Below, piece by piece: positions 10,301 to 16,265 of a stretch of 30,990 nucleotides of DNA (positions are counted from its first letter, which is position 1; each line of letters starts with the position of its first letter). Source of the stretch: a virus; IMG/VR virus record IMGVR_UViG_3300030090_000661, positions 1-30,990 of that record; one strand, given 5' to 3'. A program made the translations under genes and the position numbers. Below the pieces are notes generated by a model. That model did no database searches. It was not told the DNA's origin and worked only from the letters and a program-made list of their open reading frames with translations.

Positions 10301-10816
10301 ACACAAGAGGATTCTCCCTCTGCTCCAATAGGTAGGGTTGTGGGATTTAGAGCAGTTGAAGCACCATCTACAATAGAAAAGTTATTTAATGATATTGGTA
10401 AATCAAATTGGAAAACTGGTATATACTCAGAACCTGAGGCCGTTAATATAATTAACGACTATATCTTTCCCTACTTGGAGCTTTACGCAGATGCTGCTGT
10501 TGCTAACAGGTGGGATGAATTACCTTTGGAGCAAAAAGAAGAAAGTATAAGTATTATCCTTAGGGAAGCTAAAAAAGATGTGAAAGAAATACTAAAATAT
10601 AGTGATAAAGATGAGCCTAGAAAAGCAGGAGTTATTTTTGATATAACAAACAGTGGTGTAAAAAAAGAAAAGTTAAGAGAATATTACGAAACTTTTGGAA
10701 CGTCAGAAGGTAATCTGTGGGAATTAGACACACCACAGTTAGAACTAATATTATCTTTTATAAAGGATGAATCATTTAGAAAGAAACTATTTGAAAAATC
10801 TAGGGGGTTAGATTAA
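7361..10816 (+). CDS. Large internal virion / DNA ejection-type protein
   Basis: 1151 residues. It starts at an ATG with an AAAGGT ribosome site ten bases after the previous stop. An Ala/Lys-rich helical region (about 135-230) is followed by a Gly/Ala-rich hydrophobic stretch near residues 250-270, and a second hydrophobic, Gly-containing region lies near 745-815. The rest is mostly helical and charged. Size, last position in the structural block and membrane-compatible segments match the ejected internal proteins of T7-like phages, although no lytic transglycosylase motif is seen; the lytic activity is provided by a separate lysozyme gene upstream. Its stop codon overlaps the stop codon of the converging leftward gene. 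Function is inferred from context. Confidence 0.82.
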   Translation: MGKISQSEYDALFTEDDSGSLRDQLSRQDNYKKIQAYMEDRFSMTEQDYEKDEIIDSFVNNMRKFNFGQSVVTVTELSYLNKGDGPSLAKRRKIAGDAYNVFDSLDGAFSKDRTLGEKVDAVGDYARALIVDPVNILSLGVGKLFASGATKAATQIAKKAAIEAAEAASKSLGVKAVSKKGQEEIARQARKAYTEKILKDASYKTAANKALQKEVIYSAGFDAAAGVGLEAMNQKARMKADTLKEYDPLAMFLSAAGGLTGGGLAFALNKTRGVSKLPLYSQLVDRSEQIVLTTRQAEMDEAARVFDAAKAVEAVDVKIVQDGATKLSSFAEQWAERTAEGLNLKIANEEIKADTYDAAYDYNLLRYFYLGDGSEVGGLKDILYQAGVKQWTPRGKDDRFNLYLGDIYDELDKSTKDSIQESYDSVFKNAIGSEFKNLSVEEFLKRMSGKAKRAGETLTLSRQLNAGLDASAKAGLKGKTLPELTSEQAVDIILDPSKKGVWKNTKEFTSNFQKNFIKYLVMHPGTTALNIKGWVQASTMQSFSDMIQATLYGGGAFISDVVGGKTTANVYRNKSKQLVKLQFQKFKNIVDPYSTYEAAMDYLTFRPEARKELFRYIYGGVEVNDVLKELELNPGEKLSRTGFETLTNSLQTLYGVKVQDFLSKTQEFMYALDKQVRLEYDMSLNDFMAQDNVWEYLSDAKSDSYKKFLKIETTAVTDALDNSFSRSFTDPARARRGNPVAIFAGAVESMRLIPIVGAVAPFGQFFNNTLAFTARHTGATMLYRAAIGKEQDVFEGISRAAAGYMALGAITYREMDNLEKNLAWHEERQSDGQIVSRQYDFPYSHFKIAARIGAHMIRDGKIPNDLKTVFFEQVGLEGFIRNLGDQGRILSNLVGNMVELDGTEAVKGFGELLGSAFSMYSSGFTRFADPVNQAVGLYKGEDYVYADKRQGSKAWNDSLRYVDQIFGKLAGVSQEEKKFATQEDSPSAPIGRVVGFRAVEAPSTIEKLFNDIGKSNWKTGIYSEPEAVNIINDYIFPYLELYADAAVANRWDELPLEQKEESISIILREAKKDVKEILKYSDKDEPRKAGVIFDITNSGVKKEKLREYYETFGTSEGNLWELDTPQLELILSFIKDESFRKKLFEKSRGLD

Positions 10817-10825
10817 TCCTCTAAC
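10807..10825. terminator. Small hairpin at convergent overlapping stops
   Basis: The inverted repeat GTTAGA / TCTAAC, with a seven-base loop, is centred on the shared TTAA that supplies stop codons to both converging genes. There is no T-run on either side, so it would be a weak or factor-assisted bidirectional terminator at best. It is the only dyad I see at the junction between the rightward and leftward blocks. Confidence 0.3.
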
Positions 10826-11025
10826 ATGTAGTCAGCCCACTCGTATGCTTCTCTTTTTATGTCAGCCTTTCGTACACCACCATGAGACTTAATAATCAAT
10901 GCAGCCATAGCCTGTCCTGCAAAGTATCTGCGAACACTAAGATTGTTAGCTTGTCTCGTTGGCTTCTTATTATTTAGTTCCTGATATGCCTTGGCTTCTG
11001 CCTCTAATTTCGTCAACTTTTTCAC
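10813..11025 (-). CDS. Small phage protein of unknown function
   Basis: 70 residues with a GTG start supported by an AAAGGTGA ribosome site eight bases upstream; it overlaps the preceding gene by 56 bases. The C-terminal half (F-A-G-Q-A-M-A-A-L-I, then A-Y-E-W-A-D-Y-M-L-E) resembles a widespread family of small phage proteins without known function that carry the same AGQA and AYExADxML signatures. It is the last gene of the leftward block, and its stop overlaps that of the converging virion gene. Confidence 0.75.
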   Translation of the reverse strand: MKKLTKLEAEAKAYQELNNKKPTRQANNLSVRRYFAGQAMAALIIKSHGGVRKADIKREAYEWADYMLED

Positions 11026-11173
11026 GTTGCTTCACCTTTTTTAAATTATCAAAGTAGGCTTGGTTAAAACCAAATTGCCAGTCTCTGTGTCTTTTAAAAC
11101 TGTAGTGATGATGATAGGGGTTGTTTAACCTACCATCACCAAAGTCACTTTTACCCTGATCATATGGAGTCAT
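10970..11173 (-). CDS. Ribosome modulation factor-like small protein
   Basis: 67 residues from the ATG at 11173, chosen because it makes an ATGA overlap with the preceding stop. The first 45 residues follow the RMF/CrpP pattern: G-x3-G-x2-G (here G-K-S-D-F-G-D-G-R), then N-P-Y, then W-x2-G-F/W-x2-A (here D-W-Q-F-G-F-N-Q-A). Bacterial RMF binds 30S subunits and forms hibernating 100S dimers. Whether this protein acts on ribosomes is unknown, since the small domain also occurs in other phage proteins. The C-terminal 20 residues are basic and may be flexible. It overlaps the downstream gene by 56 bases. Confidence 0.72.
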   Translation of the reverse strand: MTPYDQGKSDFGDGRLNNPYHHHYSFKRHRDWQFGFNQAYFDNLKKVKQREKVDEIRGRSQGISGTK

Positions 11174-11448
11174 TTTCTTATTTCTTTCATTGTTTCTATC
11201 ATTTTTTCTAGATACCATTTTGCTTTCTCCATGTCCTCTACTGGGTTACCTTTGTATTGGTGTCTGTGTTGATACTTGATTACATTACCATGACAATACC
11301 CTTTGAACTCCTCTTTTGTTAGCACCTGTTTAATGTAGTCGATACACTCCACCCCATCTCTCAAAGTATAATGGGGTGGGCTATTGACAGTATCAAACTT
11401 CTTGTTAGTCTTCTCCTCAAAGATTTCTTTAGCAGTCTTACGTGGCAC
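11170..11448 (-). CDS. DUF3310 family phage protein
   Basis: 92 residues. The signatures of DUF3310 are clear: V-N-x-P-x-H-Y near the N-terminus, V-E-C-I-D-x-I, then G-Y-C-x-G-N-x-I-K-Y, R, Y-K-G-N and finally E-D-x-x-K-A-x-W-Y-L. The family is common near nucleotide metabolism and replication genes of phages, and its function is unknown. Start is GTG, supported by an AGAGGTG ribosome site; the ATG two bases upstream is in another frame. It overlaps the next gene by four bases. Confidence 0.9.
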   Translation of the reverse strand: MPRKTAKEIFEEKTNKKFDTVNSPPHYTLRDGVECIDYIKQVLTKEEFKGYCHGNVIKYQHRHQYKGNPVEDMEKAKWYLEKMIETMKEIRK

Positions 11449-11449
11449 A

Positions 11450-11938
11450 TCACACCTCTAATAATTCTGCTTCAGTGTAGGGTATATGATAGAAAGTTTC
11501 GGACTCATGCACCCTAGCAAAGTCTGGTTTACGCATAGTGTCATCTGTCATCTGTGTAGCTTTAACTTTCCATGCCTTGTCATACTCAAAGTTAAAAACA
11601 TAGAAGGAGAGATTTTCTATTTCGTCTTTATACTTTTCTATAAGTCTTTTCTTTCTACCTGGTATCCTAAGTTCTTTCCAAGAAAAAGGCCAGCCACTTT
11701 CAGGTGTGACTTTGTATTTCTTTTTCTTTAGGTAGTCCTTCCCCCACTGTGCTTTACGCTCTACTTCATGATAGTATGTAGCCCCATCTTTTTGAGATAC
11801 AATATCAGCATAATAGTTTTCGTGTGATGAAACAATCTCATGTCCTTCTGACTTAAGCATCTTTACTAAGGCTTTTTTGGATGGTGCATCAACTTCATCA
11901 TACACATTTTTTTGAAACGGTCTAACGTAAGGTTTCAT
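11450..11938 (-). CDS. Unknown protein, possible PD-(D/E)XK-type nuclease fold
   Basis: 162 residues, ATG start with an AGGAG ribosome site embedded in the last codons of the reductase gene. An N-terminal helix (residues 19-33) is followed by A-D45-I-V and then Y-H-E58-V-E60-R-K62, an order like the D...(E)xK core of PD-(D/E)XK nucleases, but the usual ExK is ExE with Lys two residues later. Several aromatic beta strands follow. The match is only suggestive; it may equally be an unrelated small phage protein. Its place directly after the ribonucleotide reductase fits a DNA metabolism role. Confidence 0.75.
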   Translation of the reverse strand: MKPYVRPFQKNVYDEVDAPSKKALVKMLKSEGHEIVSSHENYYADIVSQKDGATYYHEVERKAQWGKDYLKKKKYKVTPESGWPFSWKELRIPGRKKRLIEKYKDEIENLSFYVFNFEYDKAWKVKATQMTDDTMRKPDFARVHESETFYHIPYTEAELLEV

Positions 11939-11941
11939 TTA

Positions 11942-13921
11942 TTAGGCTCCTATGTCCACTACTTCACAAACGTCACCAGTACAAGCTAGGTGCTGACTAG
12001 ACTTGGTGGTGTCCTCTTCTTCATACTCTGAAAGTTTACTCCAGTCAATAGTTTTTGGCATACAACTGTACAAAGTTTTGTAATCTGTTGCAGATATGTC
12101 CTGATATGGAGCCTGTTGGTAGGTGTGTTCATTGTATGGTAGGAAGGATACACCTGACATTTCATCGAAGTGTTTGTGTACAAATGCACCGACCTCAAAC
12201 CATTCATCAGGTTTTACATTGACAGTAATACTTGGTTTGTGACAACACCAGTGTCTTTGATAAATTAACCAAGTCTCTAACTGTTCGATAGCCGTAAGAT
12301 TTTCTGTAACTATAGCACCATCAGGGGCTTTGATAGGAAAGCTAAACACAGTTGTTACATCAGGCTTCATTATATCAGGTTCACTAGGGATACCCTGATC
12401 CTTCATAAAGGTGGTAAGAGGGTCTTTGTTATCTCCCCTAACGGTTCTAATGTAATGACGTGAATAACGTGGATGTATCCCAGAGGCACTATCAACTAAT
12501 TGGGATACTGTTCCACTGGGTTTGACACAGGTAATAGCTGTTGACTGGGGAATATCCAAGCGATCAGCCCACATAGCATTAGAATTAACAGCAATTTCAC
12601 GTAGATGTTCAAGTGTTTTATCAAGACCTTTGTTCCTTCTTGTCAATAGTTTATTATCCATTATCCCCGTGAGTGACACACCCAACAGTCGCTCTTCTTC
12701 TGTATTACGCTTCCACACTTTTCGCAGGTATGGGAACTTGGTGTAGGTGGATTGAATTGTTCCCAGAATTGTTGCAACACGTACCTTTCTCTCAAGATCG
12801 TCAATGTTATCTGTAGACCTAACAACAACTTCTGTAAGGTTGCAGAACTGATACGGCCTAAGTATGATTTCACTGCATGGATTAGTACCAAAATCCCAGT
12901 TAGCATCACGTCTACCATACTTGTTAGCTTGTTTCTTAGCTGCTTCACGGTTGAATATCCCACGTTCTCCACTCCCTGATTCTACCAGAGAAGTCCATTC
13001 ACGCATGAAAGACATAGCATCTGGTTTTTCTGTGTACGCTACAGAGTTGTTAGCTAATGCTCTGTGAGGATCATTCTCCCACCATGCACCTGACTTAGCA
13101 TGACGCATACGATCATCAGACAAGTTAGACAAACTAATCATTGCTGACCTACGTACACCACCCATTACAATTACTTCACCAATCTTACACATGATATCGT
13201 GGCACTGCATACTAGATAGCTTGTGACCCTGTGCCTCTTTGAACGTGTGTATAGTAAAGTTAAATAGATCCACCAGTGGTCCAGGGCCAGAGGCTCTACC
13301 ACCAAAGGTCTTTAGTCTTGCACCAGCAGGACGAACTTGGGAGACATCCCACTGAGGTATCTCCCCACTATAGAGGAGTGCTATCAATTGTCTGAACGCT
13401 TTTGCCCAACCTTCTTTACTGTCCTTGACGACAATGGTTGTTTCACTGTTGAAGAGGTCTGGTATGTCGGGGAGCTTGCTGATGAACTGTCTCTCAACGG
13501 AGAACCCGACACCAGTGCCACACAAGAGGATGAACATAGCCTCATCAAAACTTTTTGGATCGTCAACAGGTAGATAGCTGCAGTTGTAGCCAGCAGTATT
13601 ATCACGGCTCAAAGCTGGTCCTGCAGTCATCATAGCCCTCATAGAAGGCATAACTTCTAATCCAAGTATTGCATCACGTATTTGATTTACGTAACTATCA
13701 TCGCCTATTACTGGTCTGATGACATTATCCATATACCTCTCAACTGTCTCAGACCACTCTTCTCTTCGCTTCTCTTTATCAAGCCAACGTGCATACCGTG
13801 ACTTATGTATGAAGGCTTGATACTCTGTAGGTAAATAATTATTCATAGCTTTCCCTGTTCTGCTATCTATCATCGGTAAGTTTTCTTTATCCCAGTTCTC
13901 TATCTCTTCAAGAGTCAGCAC
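11942..13921 (-). CDS. nrdJ: Adenosylcobalamin-dependent (class II) ribonucleotide reductase
   Basis: 659 residues of the monomeric RTPR type, which reduces ribonucleoside triphosphates to deoxynucleotides using adenosylcobalamin. The active-site cysteines are all in place: Cys114 (Y-N-C-S-Y) and Cys360 (F-C-N-L-T-E) as the redox pair, Cys349 with Glu351 in N-P-C-S-E as thiyl-radical site and general base, and a C-terminal Cys647-x4-Cys652 pair matching the shuttle cysteines of Lactobacillus RTPR. Other family segments are G-T-G-V-G-F (135-140), G-G-V-R-R-S-A (254-260) and L-L-G-V-S-L-T-G (412-419). It is somewhat shorter than RTPR (about 739). GTG start with an AGGGAG ribosome site, overlapping the upstream gene by 14 bases. 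It needs host or environmental B12, since no cobalamin gene is seen. Confidence 0.97.
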   Translation of the reverse strand: MLTLEEIENWDKENLPMIDSRTGKAMNNYLPTEYQAFIHKSRYARWLDKEKRREEWSETVERYMDNVIRPVIGDDSYVNQIRDAILGLEVMPSMRAMMTAGPALSRDNTAGYNCSYLPVDDPKSFDEAMFILLCGTGVGFSVERQFISKLPDIPDLFNSETTIVVKDSKEGWAKAFRQLIALLYSGEIPQWDVSQVRPAGARLKTFGGRASGPGPLVDLFNFTIHTFKEAQGHKLSSMQCHDIMCKIGEVIVMGGVRRSAMISLSNLSDDRMRHAKSGAWWENDPHRALANNSVAYTEKPDAMSFMREWTSLVESGSGERGIFNREAAKKQANKYGRRDANWDFGTNPCSEIILRPYQFCNLTEVVVRSTDNIDDLERKVRVATILGTIQSTYTKFPYLRKVWKRNTEEERLLGVSLTGIMDNKLLTRRNKGLDKTLEHLREIAVNSNAMWADRLDIPQSTAITCVKPSGTVSQLVDSASGIHPRYSRHYIRTVRGDNKDPLTTFMKDQGIPSEPDIMKPDVTTVFSFPIKAPDGAIVTENLTAIEQLETWLIYQRHWCCHKPSITVNVKPDEWFEVGAFVHKHFDEMSGVSFLPYNEHTYQQAPYQDISATDYKTLYSCMPKTIDWSKLSEYEEEDTTKSSQHLACTGDVCEVVDIGA

Positions 13922-14114
13922 TATCTTCTCCCTGATCTAGAGAACCTTTTAAACGATTAACAATTATCTCCCCCCTAGTTTTTACAGAACTGAGTTGATA
14001 ATTTAATTGTTGTTGGATGTTGGTGTTGTATTGTAACTCCATTACCCAAGAGTTTTGTTCTTCCGAGAAATCAGAAGTGTCGTATTCTACATCATCAATA
14101 GTTAGTTTAGTCAT
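13908..14114 (-). CDS. Small DUF6447-like protein
   Basis: 68 residues. It opens with M-T-K-L-T-I-D-D-V-E-Y-D and continues with an acidic turn (S-E-E) and two amphipathic helices rich in Gln and Asn. This layout resembles the DUF6447 family of small phage proteins of unknown function. The C-terminal tail is acidic. It overlaps both neighbours by a few bases (8 upstream, 14 downstream) and so is translated with the reductase. Confidence 0.72.
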   Translation of the reverse strand: MTKLTIDDVEYDTSDFSEEQNSWVMELQYNTNIQQQLNYQLSSVKTRGEIIVNRLKGSLDQGEDSADS

Positions 14115-14295
14115 GTTTTATTACCTCACATTTTGTTATTGTAACATCGTCTATATCATATAATGCAGACTTAATCAAGTCTTTTATTACATCACAGTTG
14201 TCTCCAGATACTTCTAAAAAGTTAGCATCTTTATCTATCATTAGGTTCATTGTAATCTCATAGGGAAAACCTAAGTTATACTCCTTTTTCTGCAT
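14107..14295 (-). CDS. Small unknown phage protein
   Basis: 62 residues, ATG start with an AAAGGA ribosome site. The sequence alternates short beta-like segments with a helix (D-V-I-K-D-L-I-K-S-A-L), a compact alpha/beta pattern. No family recognised. It overlaps the next gene by eight bases and follows the upstream gene after 22 bases. Confidence 0.65.
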   Translation of the reverse strand: MQKKEYNLGFPYEITMNLMIDKDANFLEVSGDNCDVIKDLIKSALYDIDDVTITKCEVIKHD

Positions 14296-14317
14296 TAGTC
14301 AATCCTTTATTATAACT

Positions 14318-14560
14318 TTACGTCATATACTCCTTATACTTATCTTCAACAATTAAAGGCTCTATAGATTTAGAGAAATGTTTTTGCCACTCGTAAGCAT
14401 GATCCATAGTTTCAAACCAAAAGTTAACAGGTTGTATTTTACCATCTATCTCTGTTTTACAAACCATAAACCAACCTGCATCCTCTGGCAGATTATCTTC
14501 TTCATCTACTTCTTTTATGTCTACTGGTCCTTCTAGTATTCCCCACACTTTTATTGACAT
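14318..14560 (-). CDS. Small acidic unknown protein
   Basis: 80 residues. ATG start with a near-perfect AAGGAG ribosome site located inside the 3' end of the preceding nuclease gene, giving a 59-base overlap. Acidic, with several Trp/Phe/Tyr residues and a probable alpha/beta fold (I-K-V-W-G at the start, N-F-W-F-E in the middle, then a helix). Function unknown. Confidence 0.7.
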   Translation of the reverse strand: MSIKVWGILEGPVDIKEVDEEDNLPEDAGWFMVCKTEIDGKIQPVNFWFETMDHAYEWQKHFSKSIEPLIVEDKYKEYMT

Positions 14561-14897
14561 TCCAACTCCTTAATAGTTGGGCATAGTGATCTAGTCCTAC
14601 CATCACCAGCCAAGGTTTACGATCTGATCTGTAGCATACAACTGGCTCACCCTTATTATGGGAGGACGCTTGTTCCATGTAATTGTATGCTGTTTGTAGT
14701 CCTGTCTTTCTTCTCTTTACTTCTATTGATAGCGGTAACATTTTTCTAGCTGCAGGTGATAGCTGTATGTCCTCACCAGTATCACCCATAACACATCCCT
14801 TAATATCATCTGGTTCTAACTCAGGAAAAGTCTCCAGCAGCTTGTCTCGTATTTCATTTTGACCAAGCCTACCTTTTTGTTTTGCTGCCTTGCTCAT
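14502..14897 (-). CDS. PD-(D/E)XK nuclease, Holliday-junction-resolvase-like
   Basis: 131 residues from the ATG at 14897, which forms an ATGA overlap with the exonuclease gene upstream; an in-frame GTG six bases earlier is less likely. The core of the PD-(D/E)XK superfamily is visible: Glu15 in the first helix (G-Q-N-E), Asp43 (G-E-D-I), and Glu59-x-Lys61 (I-E-V-K), followed by a helix with Y-M-E-Q-A and a strand (P-V-V-C-Y). This arrangement matches small resolvase-like or restriction-like phage nucleases. Its probable role is resolving branched replication or packaging intermediates, which is inference. The C-terminal 20 residues are Arg/Lys-rich. Confidence 0.8.
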   Translation of the reverse strand: MSKAAKQKGRLGQNEIRDKLLETFPELEPDDIKGCVMGDTGEDIQLSPAARKMLPLSIEVKRRKTGLQTAYNYMEQASSHNKGEPVVCYRSDRKPWLVMVGLDHYAQLLRSWNVNKSVGNTRRTSRHKRSR

Positions 14898-15679
14898 AAC
14901 CACTTAGGTTTTTCAATGATGGTGTAATCACCCCAGCCTGTGTCATACTCCATTGCATCCTCTGCTTTTGCAATAATGGCTAGTGTCTTGTGTAATTTAT
15001 CAGTAGCCCACTCCATGATTTCTGGACCCATAACATGTACATGAGCTATGTATGGGGCTGACTTTTCACAGGCTATGAAATTAAACTCAGTCACATCATA
15101 GCCAGCTAACTGACAAGTATAGACATAATGAGCACCCTGTAAAAAGTATCCATACTTTACACAATCTTTTAGGAAACCAGATGGACTTGCATCCTGTGTA
15201 GTTTTAATATCAAATACTGTGTCTCCCAGTAAACGATCTGGTCTTGTCTTGAGAAGTAGTTTTGATACTGGGTCTTCTACAAATATACTAGCCTCATTCA
15301 TCCCATCTGGGTCATTCAAGATACTAGCACATAGAGGATTATCTAATACACCATTAGTGATACAGTTAGCCACATTAAACTCCACCTCAGTAAGTAACAC
15401 CTGATCCTCAGTTAGTTTTTCTTTCATCTCCCTAAATGCTACACTGTTCTTAGTCTTTGGACCTTTGACCACCAAGTTACGATCTTTCTCTAAAAGATTA
15501 GCGTGTACTGCATTACCCATGGCAAAAGCTGGGTTGTCAGGATTACGCTTCTCGCCCTTCCAATGGGCGACAGACTTCTTGTATACAGACTTGACTGCAC
15601 TAGAAGAGATACCAGCCGCCAGGTGGTATTCTTTGTTGGACATTGTTTTTGTGTATTTGTTTCCGTCTGGTTCTAACAT
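14894..15679 (-). CDS. RecE/RecB-like PD-(D/E)XK exonuclease
   Basis: 261 residues from the ATG at 15679 (TAGGA ribosome site); the longer frame starts at TTG. It fits the exodeoxyribonuclease VIII / RecB-nuclease type: an N-terminal G-I-S-S-S-A-V-K segment, G-N-A-V-H (His59), T-R-P-D (Asp148), F-D-I-K-T-T (Asp157, Lys159), and a following Y-x2-Q-x3-Y helix. Such enzymes resect double-stranded DNA ends for single-strand annealing recombination or degrade host DNA. It lies between the SSB gene and the small nuclease, so a recombination/repair unit is plausible. No annealing protein (RecT/Beta type) is recognised nearby. It has the usual length for the isolated nuclease domain. Confidence 0.85.
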   Translation of the reverse strand: MLEPDGNKYTKTMSNKEYHLAAGISSSAVKSVYKKSVAHWKGEKRNPDNPAFAMGNAVHANLLEKDRNLVVKGPKTKNSVAFREMKEKLTEDQVLLTEVEFNVANCITNGVLDNPLCASILNDPDGMNEASIFVEDPVSKLLLKTRPDRLLGDTVFDIKTTQDASPSGFLKDCVKYGYFLQGAHYVYTCQLAGYDVTEFNFIACEKSAPYIAHVHVMGPEIMEWATDKLHKTLAIIAKAEDAMEYDTGWGDYTIIEKPKWL

Positions 15680-15698
15680 ATTTAATCCTATCAAAGTT

Positions 15699-15726
15699 GG
15701 GGGTGAGCGATAAGGAACCCACCCCC
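15699..15726 (-). other. GC-rich hairpin between SSB and exonuclease genes
   Basis: A seven-base perfect inverted repeat, GGGGGTG and CACCCCC, with a 14-base loop, lies in the 57-base gap just upstream of the exonuclease start at 15679. No T-run follows on the leftward strand, so it is more likely an RNA-processing or translation-control hairpin, or an mRNA-stabilising end for the SSB message, than a classical terminator. Confidence 0.45.
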
Positions 15727-15736
15727 TAGTTGGCGC

Positions 15737-16252
15737 TTAGAAGAGTATCTGTTCTTCTACTGGCGCTGGGTCAGGCTTAATTGTAGAGGGAGGAGCACCA
15801 CCACTTGCCTGTTGGGGTTGGGTGTTGTATTCAACATGATCCAACACCATCACCCTGTCTAATCGTGAGCCAGCATGTTTTCTTTTTGTATCAAAGAAAG
15901 TAATGTCTGCCTCCACCATAGATCCATTACCTATAACACCATCCTCTTGTAGGCTCCAAGGTGTTCCGTCTGCCTTAGTAACCACAGGTGGTCCACTGTT
16001 GAAGTCGTAAGCTGTTTTAAACCTACGTTCAAACCTAATCTTCTTACCCCTACCCTGTGGATCAGGCTTAGGGTTTCTTCCACAACCTGCTGCAGCCAAT
16101 CGGTTTATATCCTCGTCCTGCATAATTAAATCAATAGTACAAGCACCATCAAACTCTCTGAAGGCTCCATCGTATCCTTCCATATCACGGTTTTCAGGGA
16201 AGACTTTAGCCCACTCTGCGATACCTCTCACTGTCACTAATCTTGATCCCAT
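15737..16252 (-). CDS. Single-stranded DNA-binding protein, T7 gp2.5-like
   Basis: 171 residues from the ATG at 16252, chosen for its AAGGAG ribosome site seven bases upstream; a longer frame would run 55 bases into the polymerase gene. The body is beta-rich with many basic and aromatic residues (for example K-K-I-R-F-E-R-R-F-K and a later I-T-F-F-D), as in an OB-fold. It ends in a Pro/Gln/Ser-rich linker and a short tip (P-V-E-E-Q-I-L-F) with acidic residues and a terminal Phe, like the partner-binding tails of gp2.5 and bacterial SSB. It is next to DNA polymerase, as in T7-like phages. The assignment rests on context plus the tail; sequence similarity to known SSBs was not tested. Confidence 0.75.
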   Translation of the reverse strand: MGSRLVTVRGIAEWAKVFPENRDMEGYDGAFREFDGACTIDLIMQDEDINRLAAAGCGRNPKPDPQGRGKKIRFERRFKTAYDFNSGPPVVTKADGTPWSLQEDGVIGNGSMVEADITFFDTKRKHAGSRLDRVMVLDHVEYNTQPQQASGGAPPSTIKPDPAPVEEQILF

Positions 16253-16265
16253 CTTATTCTCCTTT

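Noticed and set aside
14310-14325. Third copy of the 17-bp dyad
   Set aside because: Only TTTACGTCATA is shared; it lacks the second half and does not precede a gene start in the same way.
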